Positions 36,882-45,511 of a stretch of 64,000 bases of DNA are shown here, piece after piece (the stretch's first letter is position 1; every line of letters begins with the position of its first letter). The stretch comes from Edwardsiella piscicida. GTDB lineage: Bacteria > Pseudomonadota > Gammaproteobacteria > Enterobacterales > Enterobacteriaceae. Made by a program: the position numbers and the translations under genes. The stretch spans positions 2,522,240 to 2,586,239 of the forward strand of contig NZ_MPNU01000001.1 in the NCBI RefSeq assembly GCF_001896205.1, written 5' to 3'. The notes below the pieces were generated by a model. The model ran no database searches and had not been told where the DNA came from. It saw only the letters and a program-made list of their open reading frames with translations.

Positions 36882-37469
36882 TTATTCGTAGTCAACCTTA
36901 AACCTTAGCACGGCATAATAGTCACCAGCCTGTAATGGCTTCCCATTTCTAACCAGGCGTAATGTATAATCCAAACTTTGTTCATTCCCATTTAATAGCA
37001 TAGGGCGCATCACCTCGCCAGGTTTAGCCAGATATCCACTACTATCAGCTATCTGTAAATTAATCCCCTGCGCCTGACCAATTACAGAAAACTTATCGCG
37101 ACTCTCCCCCTCACGTCCGCTAAACGTTACTCTAATTCTGCTACCAATAAATATGTTATTACCGCTGCCTGCTAGCTCACAGTTACGCAAGCGTAAACGA
37201 AATTTTTTCTCTGGCCCGATAAATGTATCCTGCAGTTCTCGGACTGGTGTATCGCCCATAGAGATAGCCTGATAAGTATCCTCCATCGCCAGGCTGCAGG
37301 CTGGTGCAATTACTTGACCGGAAAAGTGAGCTCGTCCATGCCACCATACATCGCGTTCTCCCCAATACTCGGGCAATGACATTCCTGGTGCCGGAAAAAC
37401 AGTGGATGTACCGGCTTGAGCATTAATACTGCTCAGTATAAAACCTAAGAATACAATCACTTTTTTCAT
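36882..37469 (-). CDS. papH: PapH-like pilus terminator/anchor subunit
   Basis: A 195-residue secreted pilin-like protein. FPAPGMSLPEYWGERDVWW, GRAHFSGQVIAPACSLAMED, ISMGDTPVRELQDTFIGPEK and GINLQIADSSGYLAKPGEVM follow E. coli PapH segment by segment, ending FKVDYE. PapH has no usable groove for a further donor strand and so ends the pilus and anchors it. The ATG at 37469 starts the signal peptide MKKVIVFLGF; an in-frame ATG lies at 37484. It follows papA after an intercistronic hairpin. Confidence 0.93.
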   Translation of the reverse strand: MKKVIVFLGFILSSINAQAGTSTVFPAPGMSLPEYWGERDVWWHGRAHFSGQVIAPACSLAMEDTYQAISMGDTPVRELQDTFIGPEKKFRLRLRNCELAGSGNNIFIGSRIRVTFSGREGESRDKFSVIGQAQGINLQIADSSGYLAKPGEVMRPMLLNGNEQSLDYTLRLVRNGKPLQAGDYYAVLRFKVDYE

Positions 37470-37497
37470 AATAAATAATGTCATATCTATTGAGGTG

Positions 37498-37529
37498 GCT
37501 ATCAGGTGGCTATATTGCCACCTGATAGC
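37498..37529 (-). repeat. Perfect hairpin between papA and papH
   Basis: GCTATCAGGTGGC (37498-37510) and GCCACCTGATAGC (37517-37529) form a 13-base stem with a 6-base loop, 11 bases after the papA stop. No T-tract follows on the - strand. It resembles the papA-papH stem-loop of E. coli in place and probably raises papA mRNA over papH. Confidence 0.85.
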
Positions 37530-37540
37530 TAAAAGAGCTA

Positions 37541-38068
37541 TTATTGATAGGTAATATTAAAGTTAGCTACAGATGCAAAGTCACCCTCAGCCAACGTACC
37601 ACCAGTAGCCGTTTTGACCCATGCAGAATAACGCAGCAGATTATCGCCAACCTTCAGTTTTTGCGCAGACCCTGCATTACCAAATGAAACTAAACTGCCA
37701 TCTTCGCTAGAGATAACAATGGCAGTTCCCGTTGAGCCCGTCGTTCCCAGTTCGGTAGGAGCACCGGTAATTGTAACGCCGGTGAATGTTACATTGGCAC
37801 TGCCGGTCTGAGCCAATGCGGTCGCATCGCAACCAACCAATTTAATATCGAGATTTTTCTTCACAGAAATACCACCAGCCTCGAGGTGACTTTTCGAGAT
37901 CTGGCCAAAATCAATCGATTGATCGGCAGATTCAGGAGAAATACCACACGGTGCGGTAATGACAGTACCACTAAAATTTACAACACCTTGCCCACTCGCT
38001 GCTTGGGTACCAAACGTTACCAATGCGATGGTCATGGCTCCAGCTGCTTTAAAAAACAACGTCTTCAT
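37541..38068 (-). CDS. papA: PapA-like major pilin
   Basis: A 175-residue major pilin. Signal peptide MKTLFFKAAGAMTIALVTFG ending TQAA; mature start SGQGVVNFSGTVITAPCGIS with the first Cys, second Cys in IKLVGCDATAL, and C-terminal FASVANFNITYQ. It forms the pilus rod. The ATG at 38068 is chosen since AAGGA is 9 bases upstream; an ATG at 38077 would overlap that site. It is the first gene of the operon, with a long AT-rich leader region. Confidence 0.93.
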   Translation of the reverse strand: MKTLFFKAAGAMTIALVTFGTQAASGQGVVNFSGTVITAPCGISPESADQSIDFGQISKSHLEAGGISVKKNLDIKLVGCDATALAQTGSANVTFTGVTITGAPTELGTTGSTGTAIVISSEDGSLVSFGNAGSAQKLKVGDNLLRYSAWVKTATGGTLAEGDFASVANFNITYQ

Positions 38069-38914
38069 TATACTCATTCCTTATATATCAATAGATAACA
38101 TGTTATTGCATTAGGTTATTGCATAGCACACTCTCAGTTGCTCATCGATACGGACGAATGAGTTCTGAGCATTTTTTATAAAACTAACAGTTACTCGTTA
38201 CCACATAGCGATGTGCCTATACATACGGATCATTGTTTGAATAACGATCAAATAATCATAAAGATTTCTTGTTACATATCTTCGGCTGAACTCAGCATAA
38301 ACATATTTTTGTTTTGGTAAAAGCTTTTCTCTAGATCTTTTTAACTAAAAATGAACAACACACCAGCATAAAATTCTGGAGTAACCAAAAGAAACAGACA
38401 AAGCAATCATTAAGAAAGCAAAGTGCAACATAAAACAAATCATTTTTTATAAAATTAAAAATAAAAAAATTATTTAATTTTAGATAAATTACATAATACT
38501 GTCATAAAATATATAAACAGCGACATCGTAACTAAAGAAACCAATTTCAATAAATATATATAAATTGATTGTATAAATATGATGTATGACCTCTGTCCTC
38601 TGAGTTCCAATCTCTCTAATTACGGCAGAAATATCTCTGACAGAAAGAAAATATGGCTTTTAAAATACATCTAATGTGATTAATCCTCAGCCCTCTTTAC
38701 ATCAGTAAAAGCAAACCCCCTTAGACAAAGCGTCAGATAATAAATACAACTCATTCGCAATACTGTTGAGCTTGCCGATATAACTAAAATTTCAACGTGC
38801 GATGCTTGTCTTATAATCAAGAATCGGGCAAAAAAGGATCAAGGCGTAGGCACGTTTTATAAAAAGAGTAAAAAGATTAAATACCTGGAATATTATTTTT
38901 GATGTTTACCTAAA
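38069..38914 (-). promoter_or_regulatory. AT-rich control region of the pap-like operon
   Basis: These 850 bases upstream of papA hold no gene. Dam sites (GATC) stand at 38228, 38246 and 38334, and another at 38837. The one at 38334 reads AGATCTTTTTA, and 38246 on the - strand reads TTTGATCG, both close to the GATC/Lrp contexts of the E. coli pap switch. The 38228-38334 pair is 106 bases apart (102 in E. coli pap). I infer a possible Dam/Lrp on-off switch; no papI gene is beside it. Confidence 0.5.
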
Positions 38915-39159
38915 TCAGATACCTCCGCCCATACCGCCACGCGGCTACCGATGAGGCGCAGGAGGGATATGACCCGAATCGCTCTGCTGAGTTTATCTGC
39001 GGTGAACCCGCCATTGCCCTACAGATCTTACCCGCAGCGCGTATCCGGTTTGGATATCCCAGCGCGGGTATCCATGGCTCACCTGTCTATTTACAGTATA
39101 TCTCCCGACGCGCTATAGGGCTCAGCATCCTACTGCGCCTGGCGCTGGAGAGTATGTAA
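38915..39159 (+). pseudogene. Stop-bounded coding-like remnant without start codon
   Basis: An open frame of about 80 codons (IRYLRPYRHAATDEAQ..., ending ISRRAIGLSILLRLALESM and TAA) has coding-like composition but no start codon and a stop directly upstream. The last 30 residues faintly recall a LysR-type effector-domain C-terminus; this is a guess. Base composition changes back from AT-rich here. Confidence 0.35.
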
Positions 39160-39456
39160 CGATAAACGCATCAGCGCCTTTTATCGGCCCATCTGCGCCG
39201 GGATCGACAAGGTCTCTCAGAAGGCCGTCATGCGATGTGCTACCTTTCAATACAGCATAGTGATACCCAGAGCAGCAGACACCGTTGCCATCGCCGATGC
39301 GCGACTCCATGCGAGACCTATCGGGAACGGACTCGAACACCGTAAAAGCACTGTCTAGCCTTCTCAATAACACCAAGATAACCACCACGGCTGTGCTCTT
39401 AATCCGTGGTGCTATGACGATATTCTGGCTTATCGTGCGATCGATTGACCCGATGA

Positions 39457-39714
39457 GCCAATCACCTCGCCGAACGCGTTAATCACATCCCCGACCTTAT
39501 ACCGGTCAGCGCCGGTGAGACGATTCGCTGTGCTCCGGGTAGCCAGAGTTCAAATACCGATTATTTTCGCTCCGGCTCGCGACGCGCGCCGGTGATACAG
39601 GCGGTTGCTCTCGACGTCCTCTACTTCGATATCACTTATCGTGATCACGACGCCTCTTTTTTTCACCATCCCACTGACATGAATCGACGACTCACGCTAT
39701 CGTCTCTGTGGTAA
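39457..39714 (+). pseudogene. Second stop-bounded coding-like remnant
   Basis: Eighty-five codons between stops, containing SNTDYFRSGSRRAPVIQAV and ALDVLYFDITYRDHDASFF, with no ATG start in the first 70 codons. An adjoining frame upstream (39285-39482) carries a hydrophobic stretch (AVLLIRGAMTIFWLIV), so a frameshifted membrane-protein gene is conceivable. The family is not recognised. Confidence 0.35.
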
Positions 39715-40018
39715 ATAAAACAGCACGGTACACTGACATCCTATGCAATAAATAACCGGAGCGGCGCCTTTTCAGCCAATTTCTCCCACCGCAATTGTTT
39801 TAACTCTCGACACGGTACGGAAAGACCGATCTGCCCGACAGGGAACATAAGGTTCCCTTAAGCCTTGCGGACTAGGCTGTGCAGTTAAACCCAGCGACAA
39901 CCGCAGCACATTCGCATTAGCGCAGACGAACGCTTCCTTCTATAGTCTAGCGTTCGCCTGTCGCTGGCGAGAGCGGGCGTCGCGCCCTTCTATTCTGTTG
40001 TTAATTGAGCCTGTGTTA

Positions 40019-40627
40019 ATGGAAGAGTTTAACCACACCCTGTTTCTGTGGATCAACGCCACACCGCACTCCTCCGGCGCGCTGATTGCGCTGGCCCGTT
40101 TTATCGCGCGGGATCTGATCCTGCTGATCCCGCTGACGATCATCGGCGGCTGGCTCTGGGGGCCCGCCGGGCAGATCGCCGCACGACGCCGCCTGATCAG
40201 TCAGGCGACGCTGGCGCTGATCGTAACGCTGCTGCTGGCCCAAATCATCGGCGGACTCCTGCCCCATCCCCGCCCATTCAGCATTGGGCTGGGTCACCAG
40301 TTCTTACCCCACGCGCCAAATAACTCCTATCCCAGCGATCACGGCTGCGCCATCTTCAGCTTTGCGCTGGCGTTTCTTTTCTGGTCACCGTGCAGGGCGT
40401 TCGGCGGCGTGCTGATGCTCTGCGGTATCGCTATCGCCTGGTCTCGTATCTACCTCGGCATACACTGGCCGCTGGATATGATCGGGGCCTTTTTGGTCGC
40501 GCTGGCCAGCTGTGGGCTGGTTCAAATGCTGTGGCCACGCTACGGCGATACGCTGTACAGCGCACTGCTGCGCCTGTACCGACAGATCTTCGGCTACGCC
40601 ATCCGGCGCGGCTGGGTTCAAGCCTGA
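40019..40627 (+). CDS. ybjG: Undecaprenyl-diphosphatase, PAP2 family
   Basis: A 202-residue inner-membrane enzyme that dephosphorylates undecaprenyl pyrophosphate to recycle the lipid carrier for peptidoglycan. The three acid-phosphatase motifs are in LLPHPRPF, SYPSDHGCAIF and SRIYLGIHWPLDMIG, with about five membrane spans. It follows E. coli YbjG (198 residues) in length and in the C-terminal IRRGWVQA. ATG at 40019 fits the family start (MEEFNHTLFLWINATP). It marks the return of conserved synteny after the island. Confidence 0.95.
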   Translation: MEEFNHTLFLWINATPHSSGALIALARFIARDLILLIPLTIIGGWLWGPAGQIAARRRLISQATLALIVTLLLAQIIGGLLPHPRPFSIGLGHQFLPHAPNNSYPSDHGCAIFSFALAFLFWSPCRAFGGVLMLCGIAIAWSRIYLGIHWPLDMIGAFLVALASCGLVQMLWPRYGDTLYSALLRLYRQIFGYAIRRGWVQA

Positions 40628-40954
40628 ATAACGCCGCGGCGTCTCCTGCGCACGCTGACCCGAGGGCGGGCGCTGGCGCCGCCCGCGTTCCTACACCGTC
40701 TACGCCGTCAGCCCGTGACGGATAAAAATGTCACGTAATCATCAAAATTCGGCGTATCATGTAGGGGAATTAACACTGTCTGCGTCTGTCGCCGCCGTAC
40801 TGTACGGACGTAGCAGAATGCCTGATCCATCCATCAATGCATCTATCGATATCAGGCATCGCCAAGGTGGCCGGTATGCCTTGAGCTGCATATTTTGCGG
40901 CCCGCACGATGACCCGCCGCACGCCATTCACGGAATCATTCAACGAGAGAGACT
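40628..40954. other. Spacer between ybjG and deoR
   Basis: There are 327 bases. A short frame (40728-41003) overlaps deoR and has no family resemblance. A GC-rich inverted repeat near 40664-40686 may end the ybjG transcript. The deoR promoter must lie here but is not obvious by eye. Confidence 0.5.
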
Positions 40955-41719
40955 ATGGAAGCCCGGCGTTACGATCGTATCAACCGCCTGTCCCAGGCAC
41001 TGAAACGCACCGATAAGCTGCACCTGAAAGATGCGGCCGAATTACTTAATGTCTCTGAAATGACGGTACGCCGCGATCTGGCTGCCCAAAACAGCGACGT
41101 AGTGTTGCTGGGGGGCTACGTCGTGCTCGATCCCAAGATCCATCAGAGCGTGCGCTATTTTGTCAGCGATCAGCAGGAGCGACGGGTCAAAGAGAAGCGC
41201 CATATCGGCGCCCTGGCCGCCCAGCAGGTGCAGGAAGATGACGTGGTATTTTTTGACTGCGGCACCACGGTCCCCTTTATTATTGATGCGATTGATGACC
41301 AGCGGCACTTTACCGGCGTCTGCTATTCACTCAATACCTTCATGGCCCTTCAGAGCAAGCCCCACTGTCGAGTGATCCTGTGCGGCGGTATCTTTAACCC
41401 TGACAGCGCTATCTTTGCCACCAGCGATGGCATCAGCGAGCTGGACAACCTGTGTCCAACGCTGGCCTTTATCTCTGCGGCAGGCATCTCCGTACAGCAG
41501 GGAGCCACCTGTTACAACCTGGACGAAATCGCGATGAAGCGTAAAGCGATGATGCGCGCAAACCGCACGCTGCTGATCGCCGACGCCAGCAAGTTTGGCG
41601 AAGTCCGCAGCGCCTGGATCGCGCCGCTGGAGAACTTCAGTGCACTGATCGCCGATCAGGCGCCGCGCGGCGAGCTGAAGACGTACCTTAACGCCCATAA
41701 GGTTCAGTTACTGTACTGA
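40955..41719 (+). CDS. deoR: Deoxyribose operon repressor
   Basis: A 254-residue DeoR-family repressor. The N-terminal helix-turn-helix is LHLKDAAELLNVSEMTVRRDL. The C-terminal sugar-sensor domain has FFDCGTTVPFIIDAID, VCYSLNTF, CGGIFNPDSAIF and SAAGISVQQGATCYNLDEI, each close to E. coli DeoR. It would control nucleoside catabolism genes (deoCABD, nupG), none of which are in the window. The place between ybjG and dacC agrees with E. coli. Confidence 0.94.
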   Translation: MEARRYDRINRLSQALKRTDKLHLKDAAELLNVSEMTVRRDLAAQNSDVVLLGGYVVLDPKIHQSVRYFVSDQQERRVKEKRHIGALAAQQVQEDDVVFFDCGTTVPFIIDAIDDQRHFTGVCYSLNTFMALQSKPHCRVILCGGIFNPDSAIFATSDGISELDNLCPTLAFISAAGISVQQGATCYNLDEIAMKRKAMMRANRTLLIADASKFGEVRSAWIAPLENFSALIADQAPRGELKTYLNAHKVQLLY

Positions 41720-42648
41720 GCCTATTTCGCCGCCGTGCGCGGCGCTGTCTCTCTCGTCGGCAAGGCGTCAGTGCAGCGGGTCTTTCCCGTCCGTCGGCGC
41801 CGCCCCTCAGGGTTAATCGCCCTTCCGCCTTACCCCTCGCCCTTCCACCGTCGCTCAGTGCCGCCGTCCCCCACAAGGGGTGCCGTGGTTAAATAATCAC
41901 CGCCGCTGTGTGAAATATCGCCTTCACATTTCTATTTTAAAAATGTGAACTGCTTTCCAGACAGCAATTTAAATCATCATACATAATATTAAATAATCCA
42001 TCCTCGGTTTTTCCTATTATTCCTTTATTTGGATGAACGATAACGGTTGCTCTATTTTCAGTCACCCAGGTTAATAATTCATCGGAATTTAAACAAATTG
42101 ACCATGAAAGAACAAATCTTTTAAAAACAAAGAATTAAAAACATAAATAGAGCGTACCCTATAAGAGTTATTTCACCTGAACGCAATTGAGTCGAGGACG
42201 GCGTCATAAAACCAGTTATGACATAATATATATAAATATTTACTTATTTAACCCTAGGTGTTAAAAAGCACAGTTTCGTTTGTTAAGTTTATGTTTTCCT
42301 TTTGACCAAAAATTCGGCAAATGACGGTAAAAAATAAATGAATATTGCATTTGAGAGCCTGATCACGGACGTTTAAACTGTAAAAATATATCTTTGCGCC
42401 CGAAAAATGCTGTAGCACACCAACAAGAAAAGTTGTTTTGTGAACGGATTCAATCGGTTCGCTGTTTAAATCAAACAGCGACCGGTTACTGTTTGTACTC
42501 TTTTTCGCGCAGCAACTTTATTTAACGGATTAAACTTTTTTCGTTTTTTCATTAGGAATTATTAACTCACTCAGTTCCCTGATTGAGTGTCTGTCGGCCC
42601 GTGGGCGGGCAGACCGATCAGAACAAATGTGTTCAATTTGGAGACCCT
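41720..42648. promoter_or_regulatory. Long AT-rich leader region upstream of sdaC
   Basis: No gene is seen in 929 bases. Two structures stand out: TTCACATTT/AAATGTGAA (41923-41931 and 41941-41949, 9-base spacer), and a hairpin at 42456-42483 with stem CGCTGTTT/AAACAGCG extended by GGT/ACC around a bulged T. The first looks like an operator, the second like a leader-RNA structure. TTGGAG stands 8 bases before the sdaC ATG. Confidence 0.6.
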
Positions 42649-43941
42649 ATGGACACCACTCAGACTGGTACTATTGCTTCTACCTCCGGTTCCAAGAGTG
42701 CCTGGCGTAAGTCAGATACTATGTGGATGTTGGGCCTGTACGGTACGGCTATCGGCGCGGGCGTTCTGTTCCTGCCGATCAACGCCGGCGTCGGCGGCCT
42801 GATTCCGCTGATCATCATGGCGATCCTGGCGTTCCCCATGACATTCTTTGCACACCGCGGTCTGACCCGTTTCGTGCTGTCCGGCAAAAACCCGGGCGAA
42901 GACATCACTGAAGTTGTTGAAGAGCACTTCGGCATTGGCGCAGGTAAGCTGATCACGCTGCTGTACTTCTTCGCTATCTACCCGATCTGCCTGGTATACA
43001 GCGTAGCGATCACCAATACCGTGGAAAGCTTCATCACTCACCAGCTGGGGATGACTGCACCGCCGCGTATCATCCTGTCTCTGGTGCTGATCCTGGGCCT
43101 GATGACCATCGTTCGCTTCGGTGAGCACCTGATCGTGAAGGTGATGAGCATCCTGGTATACCCGTTCGTTGCGGTTCTGATGATGCTGGCTCTGTACCTG
43201 ATCCCGAACTGGAACGCCACTATCTTTGACAGTGCAGCCATCGCCAGCTCTGCCTCCGGCAGCGGCCTGTGGATGACCCTGTGGCTGGCCATCCCGGTAA
43301 TGGTTTTCTCTTTCAACCACTCACCGATCATCTCTGCCTTTGCCGTGGCCAAGCGTGAAGAGTACGGTGATGAGCTGGCTGAGAAGAAGTGCTCCCAAAT
43401 CCTGAGCTACGCTCACATCATGATGGTGCTGACCGTAATGTTCTTCGTGTTCAGCTGCGTGCTGAGCCTGTCTCCGGCCGACCTGGCGGAAGCCAAAGCG
43501 CAGAACATCTCTATTCTGTCTTACCTGGCCAACCACTTTAATACGCCGGTTATCGCCTTCGCTGCGCCGATCATTGCGTTCGTTGCCATCACCAAATCCT
43601 TCCTGGGCCACTACCTGGGCGCCCGTGAAGGCTTCAACGGTCTGGTGATCAAGTCACTGCGTGGTCGCGGTAAGAGCATCGAAATTGGCAAGCTGAACAA
43701 AATCACCGCGCTGTTCATGCTGATCACCACCTGGATCGTCGCCACCCTGAACCCGTCAATCCTGGGTATGATCGAAACCCTGGGTGGCCCGGTTATCGCC
43801 ATGATCCTGTTCCTGATGCCGATGTATGCCATCAACAAGGTACCGGCCATGCGTAAGTACAGCGGCCATATCAGCAACGTTTTCGTTGTTATCATGGGCC
43901 TGATTGCCATCTCTGCAATCCTGTACACCCTGTTCGGTTAA
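42649..43941 (+). CDS. sdaC: Serine/H+ symporter
   Basis: A 430-residue inner-membrane transporter of the hydroxy/aromatic amino acid permease family with about 11 spans. It is very close to E. coli Sda[61 protein letters not shown] and [14 protein letters not shown]. The ATG at 42649 ([11 protein letters not shown]) corresponds to the E. coli start; an upstream in-frame start at 42583 is unlikely. It imports serine for the deaminase encoded next. A partial terminator lies between the two genes. Confidence 0.97.
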   Translation: MDTTQTGTIASTSGSKSAWRKSDTMWMLGLYGTAIGAGVLFLPINAGVGGLIPLIIMAILAFPMTFFAHRGLTRFVLSGKNPGEDITEVVEEHFGIGAGKLITLLYFFAIYPICLVYSVAITNTVESFITHQLGMTAPPRIILSLVLILGLMTIVRFGEHLIVKVMSILVYPFVAVLMMLALYLIPNWNATIFDSAAIASSASGSGLWMTLWLAIPVMVFSFNHSPIISAFAVAKREEYGDELAEKKCSQILSYAHIMMVLTVMFFVFSCVLSLSPADLAEAKAQNISILSYLANHFNTPVIAFAAPIIAFVAITKSFLGHYLGAREGFNGLVIKSLRGRGKSIEIGKLNKITALFMLITTWIVATLNPSILGMIETLGGPVIAMILFLMPMYAINKVPAMRKYSGHISNVFVVIMGLIAISAILYTLFG

Positions 43942-43955
43942 TAAAAGTAACAGCC

Positions 43956-43990
43956 CGGCCGGTGCGGTTTCCGCATCGGTCGTTTTTTTT
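43956..43990 (+). terminator. Terminator-like hairpin between sdaC and sdaB
   Basis: CCGGTGCGG and CCGCATCGG pair around a TTT loop and are followed by CGTTTTTTTT. It could end part of the sdaC transcripts before sdaB. Confidence 0.8.
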
Positions 43991-44040
43991 ATCCTGGCAA
44001 CAGATTGAATTTCCAGCCTTGATAAATCATTGGAGGCGAT

Positions 44041-45408
44041 ATGATTAGCGTTTTTGACATTTACAAGATCGGCATTGGCCCATCCAGCTCCCATACCGTA
44101 GGGCCGATGAAGGCCGGTAAACAATTTTGCGATGACCTTATCGAAAAAGGTCTGCTAAACGACGTCACCCGCGTCGTTGTTGACGTTTATGGCTCCCTAT
44201 CCCTCACCGGCAAGGGCCACCACACCGATCTGGCCATCATCATGGGACTGGCCGGTAACCTGCCGGACAGCGTCGATATCGACAGCATCCCCGGCTTCAT
44301 CAAAGACGTTGAGACCCGCGGTCGTCTGCTGATGGCCAACGGACAGCATGAGGTGGCGTTCCCGCTGGAAACCAGCATGAACTTCCACGAAGACAACCTG
44401 TCTCTGCATGAAAACGGTATGCGCATCACCGCGCTGGCCGGAGATAAGGTGCTCTACAGCAAGACCTACTACTCTATCGGCGGCGGCTTTATCGTTGACG
44501 AAGAGCACTTTGGTCAGCAGAGCAGTCAGCAGGCTGCCGTCCCGTACCCCTATAACAGCGCCGCCGATCTGCAGCGTCACTGTAAAGAGTCCGGGCTCTC
44601 CCTGTCCGGCCTGGTGATGCAAAATGAACTGGCCCTGCACAGCAAGGACGAGATCGCGGCCCACTTCTCTCGGGTTTGGGACGTGATGCGCACCGGCATC
44701 GAGCGCGGCATCAACACCGAGGGCGTTCTGCCTGGGCCGCTGCGCGTACCGCGTCGCGCCTCTGCCCTGCGCCGTATGCTGGTCACCAATGACAAGACCA
44801 GCGTCGATCCGATGGCCGTTGTCGACTGGATCAACATGTTCGCCTTCGCGGTGAACGAAGAGAACGCCGCCGGCGGCCGCGTCGTTACCGCGCCGACCAA
44901 CGGCGCCTGCGGGATCATCCCCGCCGTTCTGGCCTACTACGATAAGTTTATTCGTGAGGTGAACGCCAACTCGTATACCCGCTATTTCCTGGCCTCCGGC
45001 GTCATCGGCACGCTGTATAAGATGAACGCCTCCATCTCCGGCGCCGAAGTGGGCTGTCAGGGTGAGGTCGGCGTCGCCTGTTCTATGGCCGCGGCCGGTC
45101 TGGCTGAACTGCTGGGCGGCAGTCCGGCTCAGGTCTGCATGGCAGCCGAAATCGCCATGGAGCACAACCTGGGGCTCACCTGCGATCCGGTCGCCGGTCA
45201 GGTTCAGGTGCCGTGCATCGAGCGTAACGCCATCGCCGCCGTCAAAGCGGTGAACGCGGCGCGTATGGCGCTGCGCCGCACCAGCGATCCGCGCGTCTGC
45301 CTGGATAAGGTTATCGAAACCATGTACGAAACCGGCAAGGACATGAACGCCAAGTACCGTGAAACCTCTCGCGGCGGTCTGGCGCTGAAAGTGCTCTCCT
45401 GCGGTTAA
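44041..45408 (+). CDS. sdaB: L-serine dehydratase (iron-sulfur)
   Basis: A 455-residue enzyme that deaminates L-serine to pyruvate with a [4Fe-4S] cluster. The N-terminal beta domain starts MISVFDIYKIGIGPSSSHTVGPMKAG, the family signature. The C-terminal alpha domain holds TAPTNGACGIIPAVL, AEVGCQGEVGVACSMAAAGL and HNLGLTCDPVAGQVQVPCIERN with the cluster cysteines. The sdaC-sdaB order matches the E. coli sdaCB operon, but SdaA is equally close in sequence. GGAGG precedes the ATG. Confidence 0.93.
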   Translation: MISVFDIYKIGIGPSSSHTVGPMKAGKQFCDDLIEKGLLNDVTRVVVDVYGSLSLTGKGHHTDLAIIMGLAGNLPDSVDIDSIPGFIKDVETRGRLLMANGQHEVAFPLETSMNFHEDNLSLHENGMRITALAGDKVLYSKTYYSIGGGFIVDEEHFGQQSSQQAAVPYPYNSAADLQRHCKESGLSLSGLVMQNELALHSKDEIAAHFSRVWDVMRTGIERGINTEGVLPGPLRVPRRASALRRMLVTNDKTSVDPMAVVDWINMFAFAVNEENAAGGRVVTAPTNGACGIIPAVLAYYDKFIREVNANSYTRYFLASGVIGTLYKMNASISGAEVGCQGEVGVACSMAAAGLAELLGGSPAQVCMAAEIAMEHNLGLTCDPVAGQVQVPCIERNAIAAVKAVNAARMALRRTSDPRVCLDKVIETMYETGKDMNAKYRETSRGGLALKVLSCG

Positions 45409-45464
45409 GTCGACCACGACAGCGATCGCGTCTCGCCGTCGACGGCGGGTTACGATTGATCATA

Positions 45465-45493
45465 AAATGCCCGGCGTTGCCGGGCATTTTTTT
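45465..45493. terminator. Bidirectional intrinsic terminator between sdaB and dacC
   Basis: AAATGCCCGGC and GCCGGGCATTT form a perfect 11-base stem with a GTT loop, with A before and T after. It serves both convergent genes. Confidence 0.95.
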
Positions 45494-45511
45494 ACGCGAC
45501 GATCGGCGGGT

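Noticed and set aside
39122-39388. An 88-codon frame on the - strand in the right flank of the island
   Set aside because: No family resemblance, and it overlaps coding-like remnants on the + strand.
40728-41003. A 91-codon frame upstream of deoR
   Set aside because: It runs into deoR in another frame and has no recognisable features.
41909-41928. TGTGA...TCACA as a CRP site upstream of sdaC
   Set aside because: The half-sites are 10 bases apart instead of 6, so CRP is unlikely to bind.
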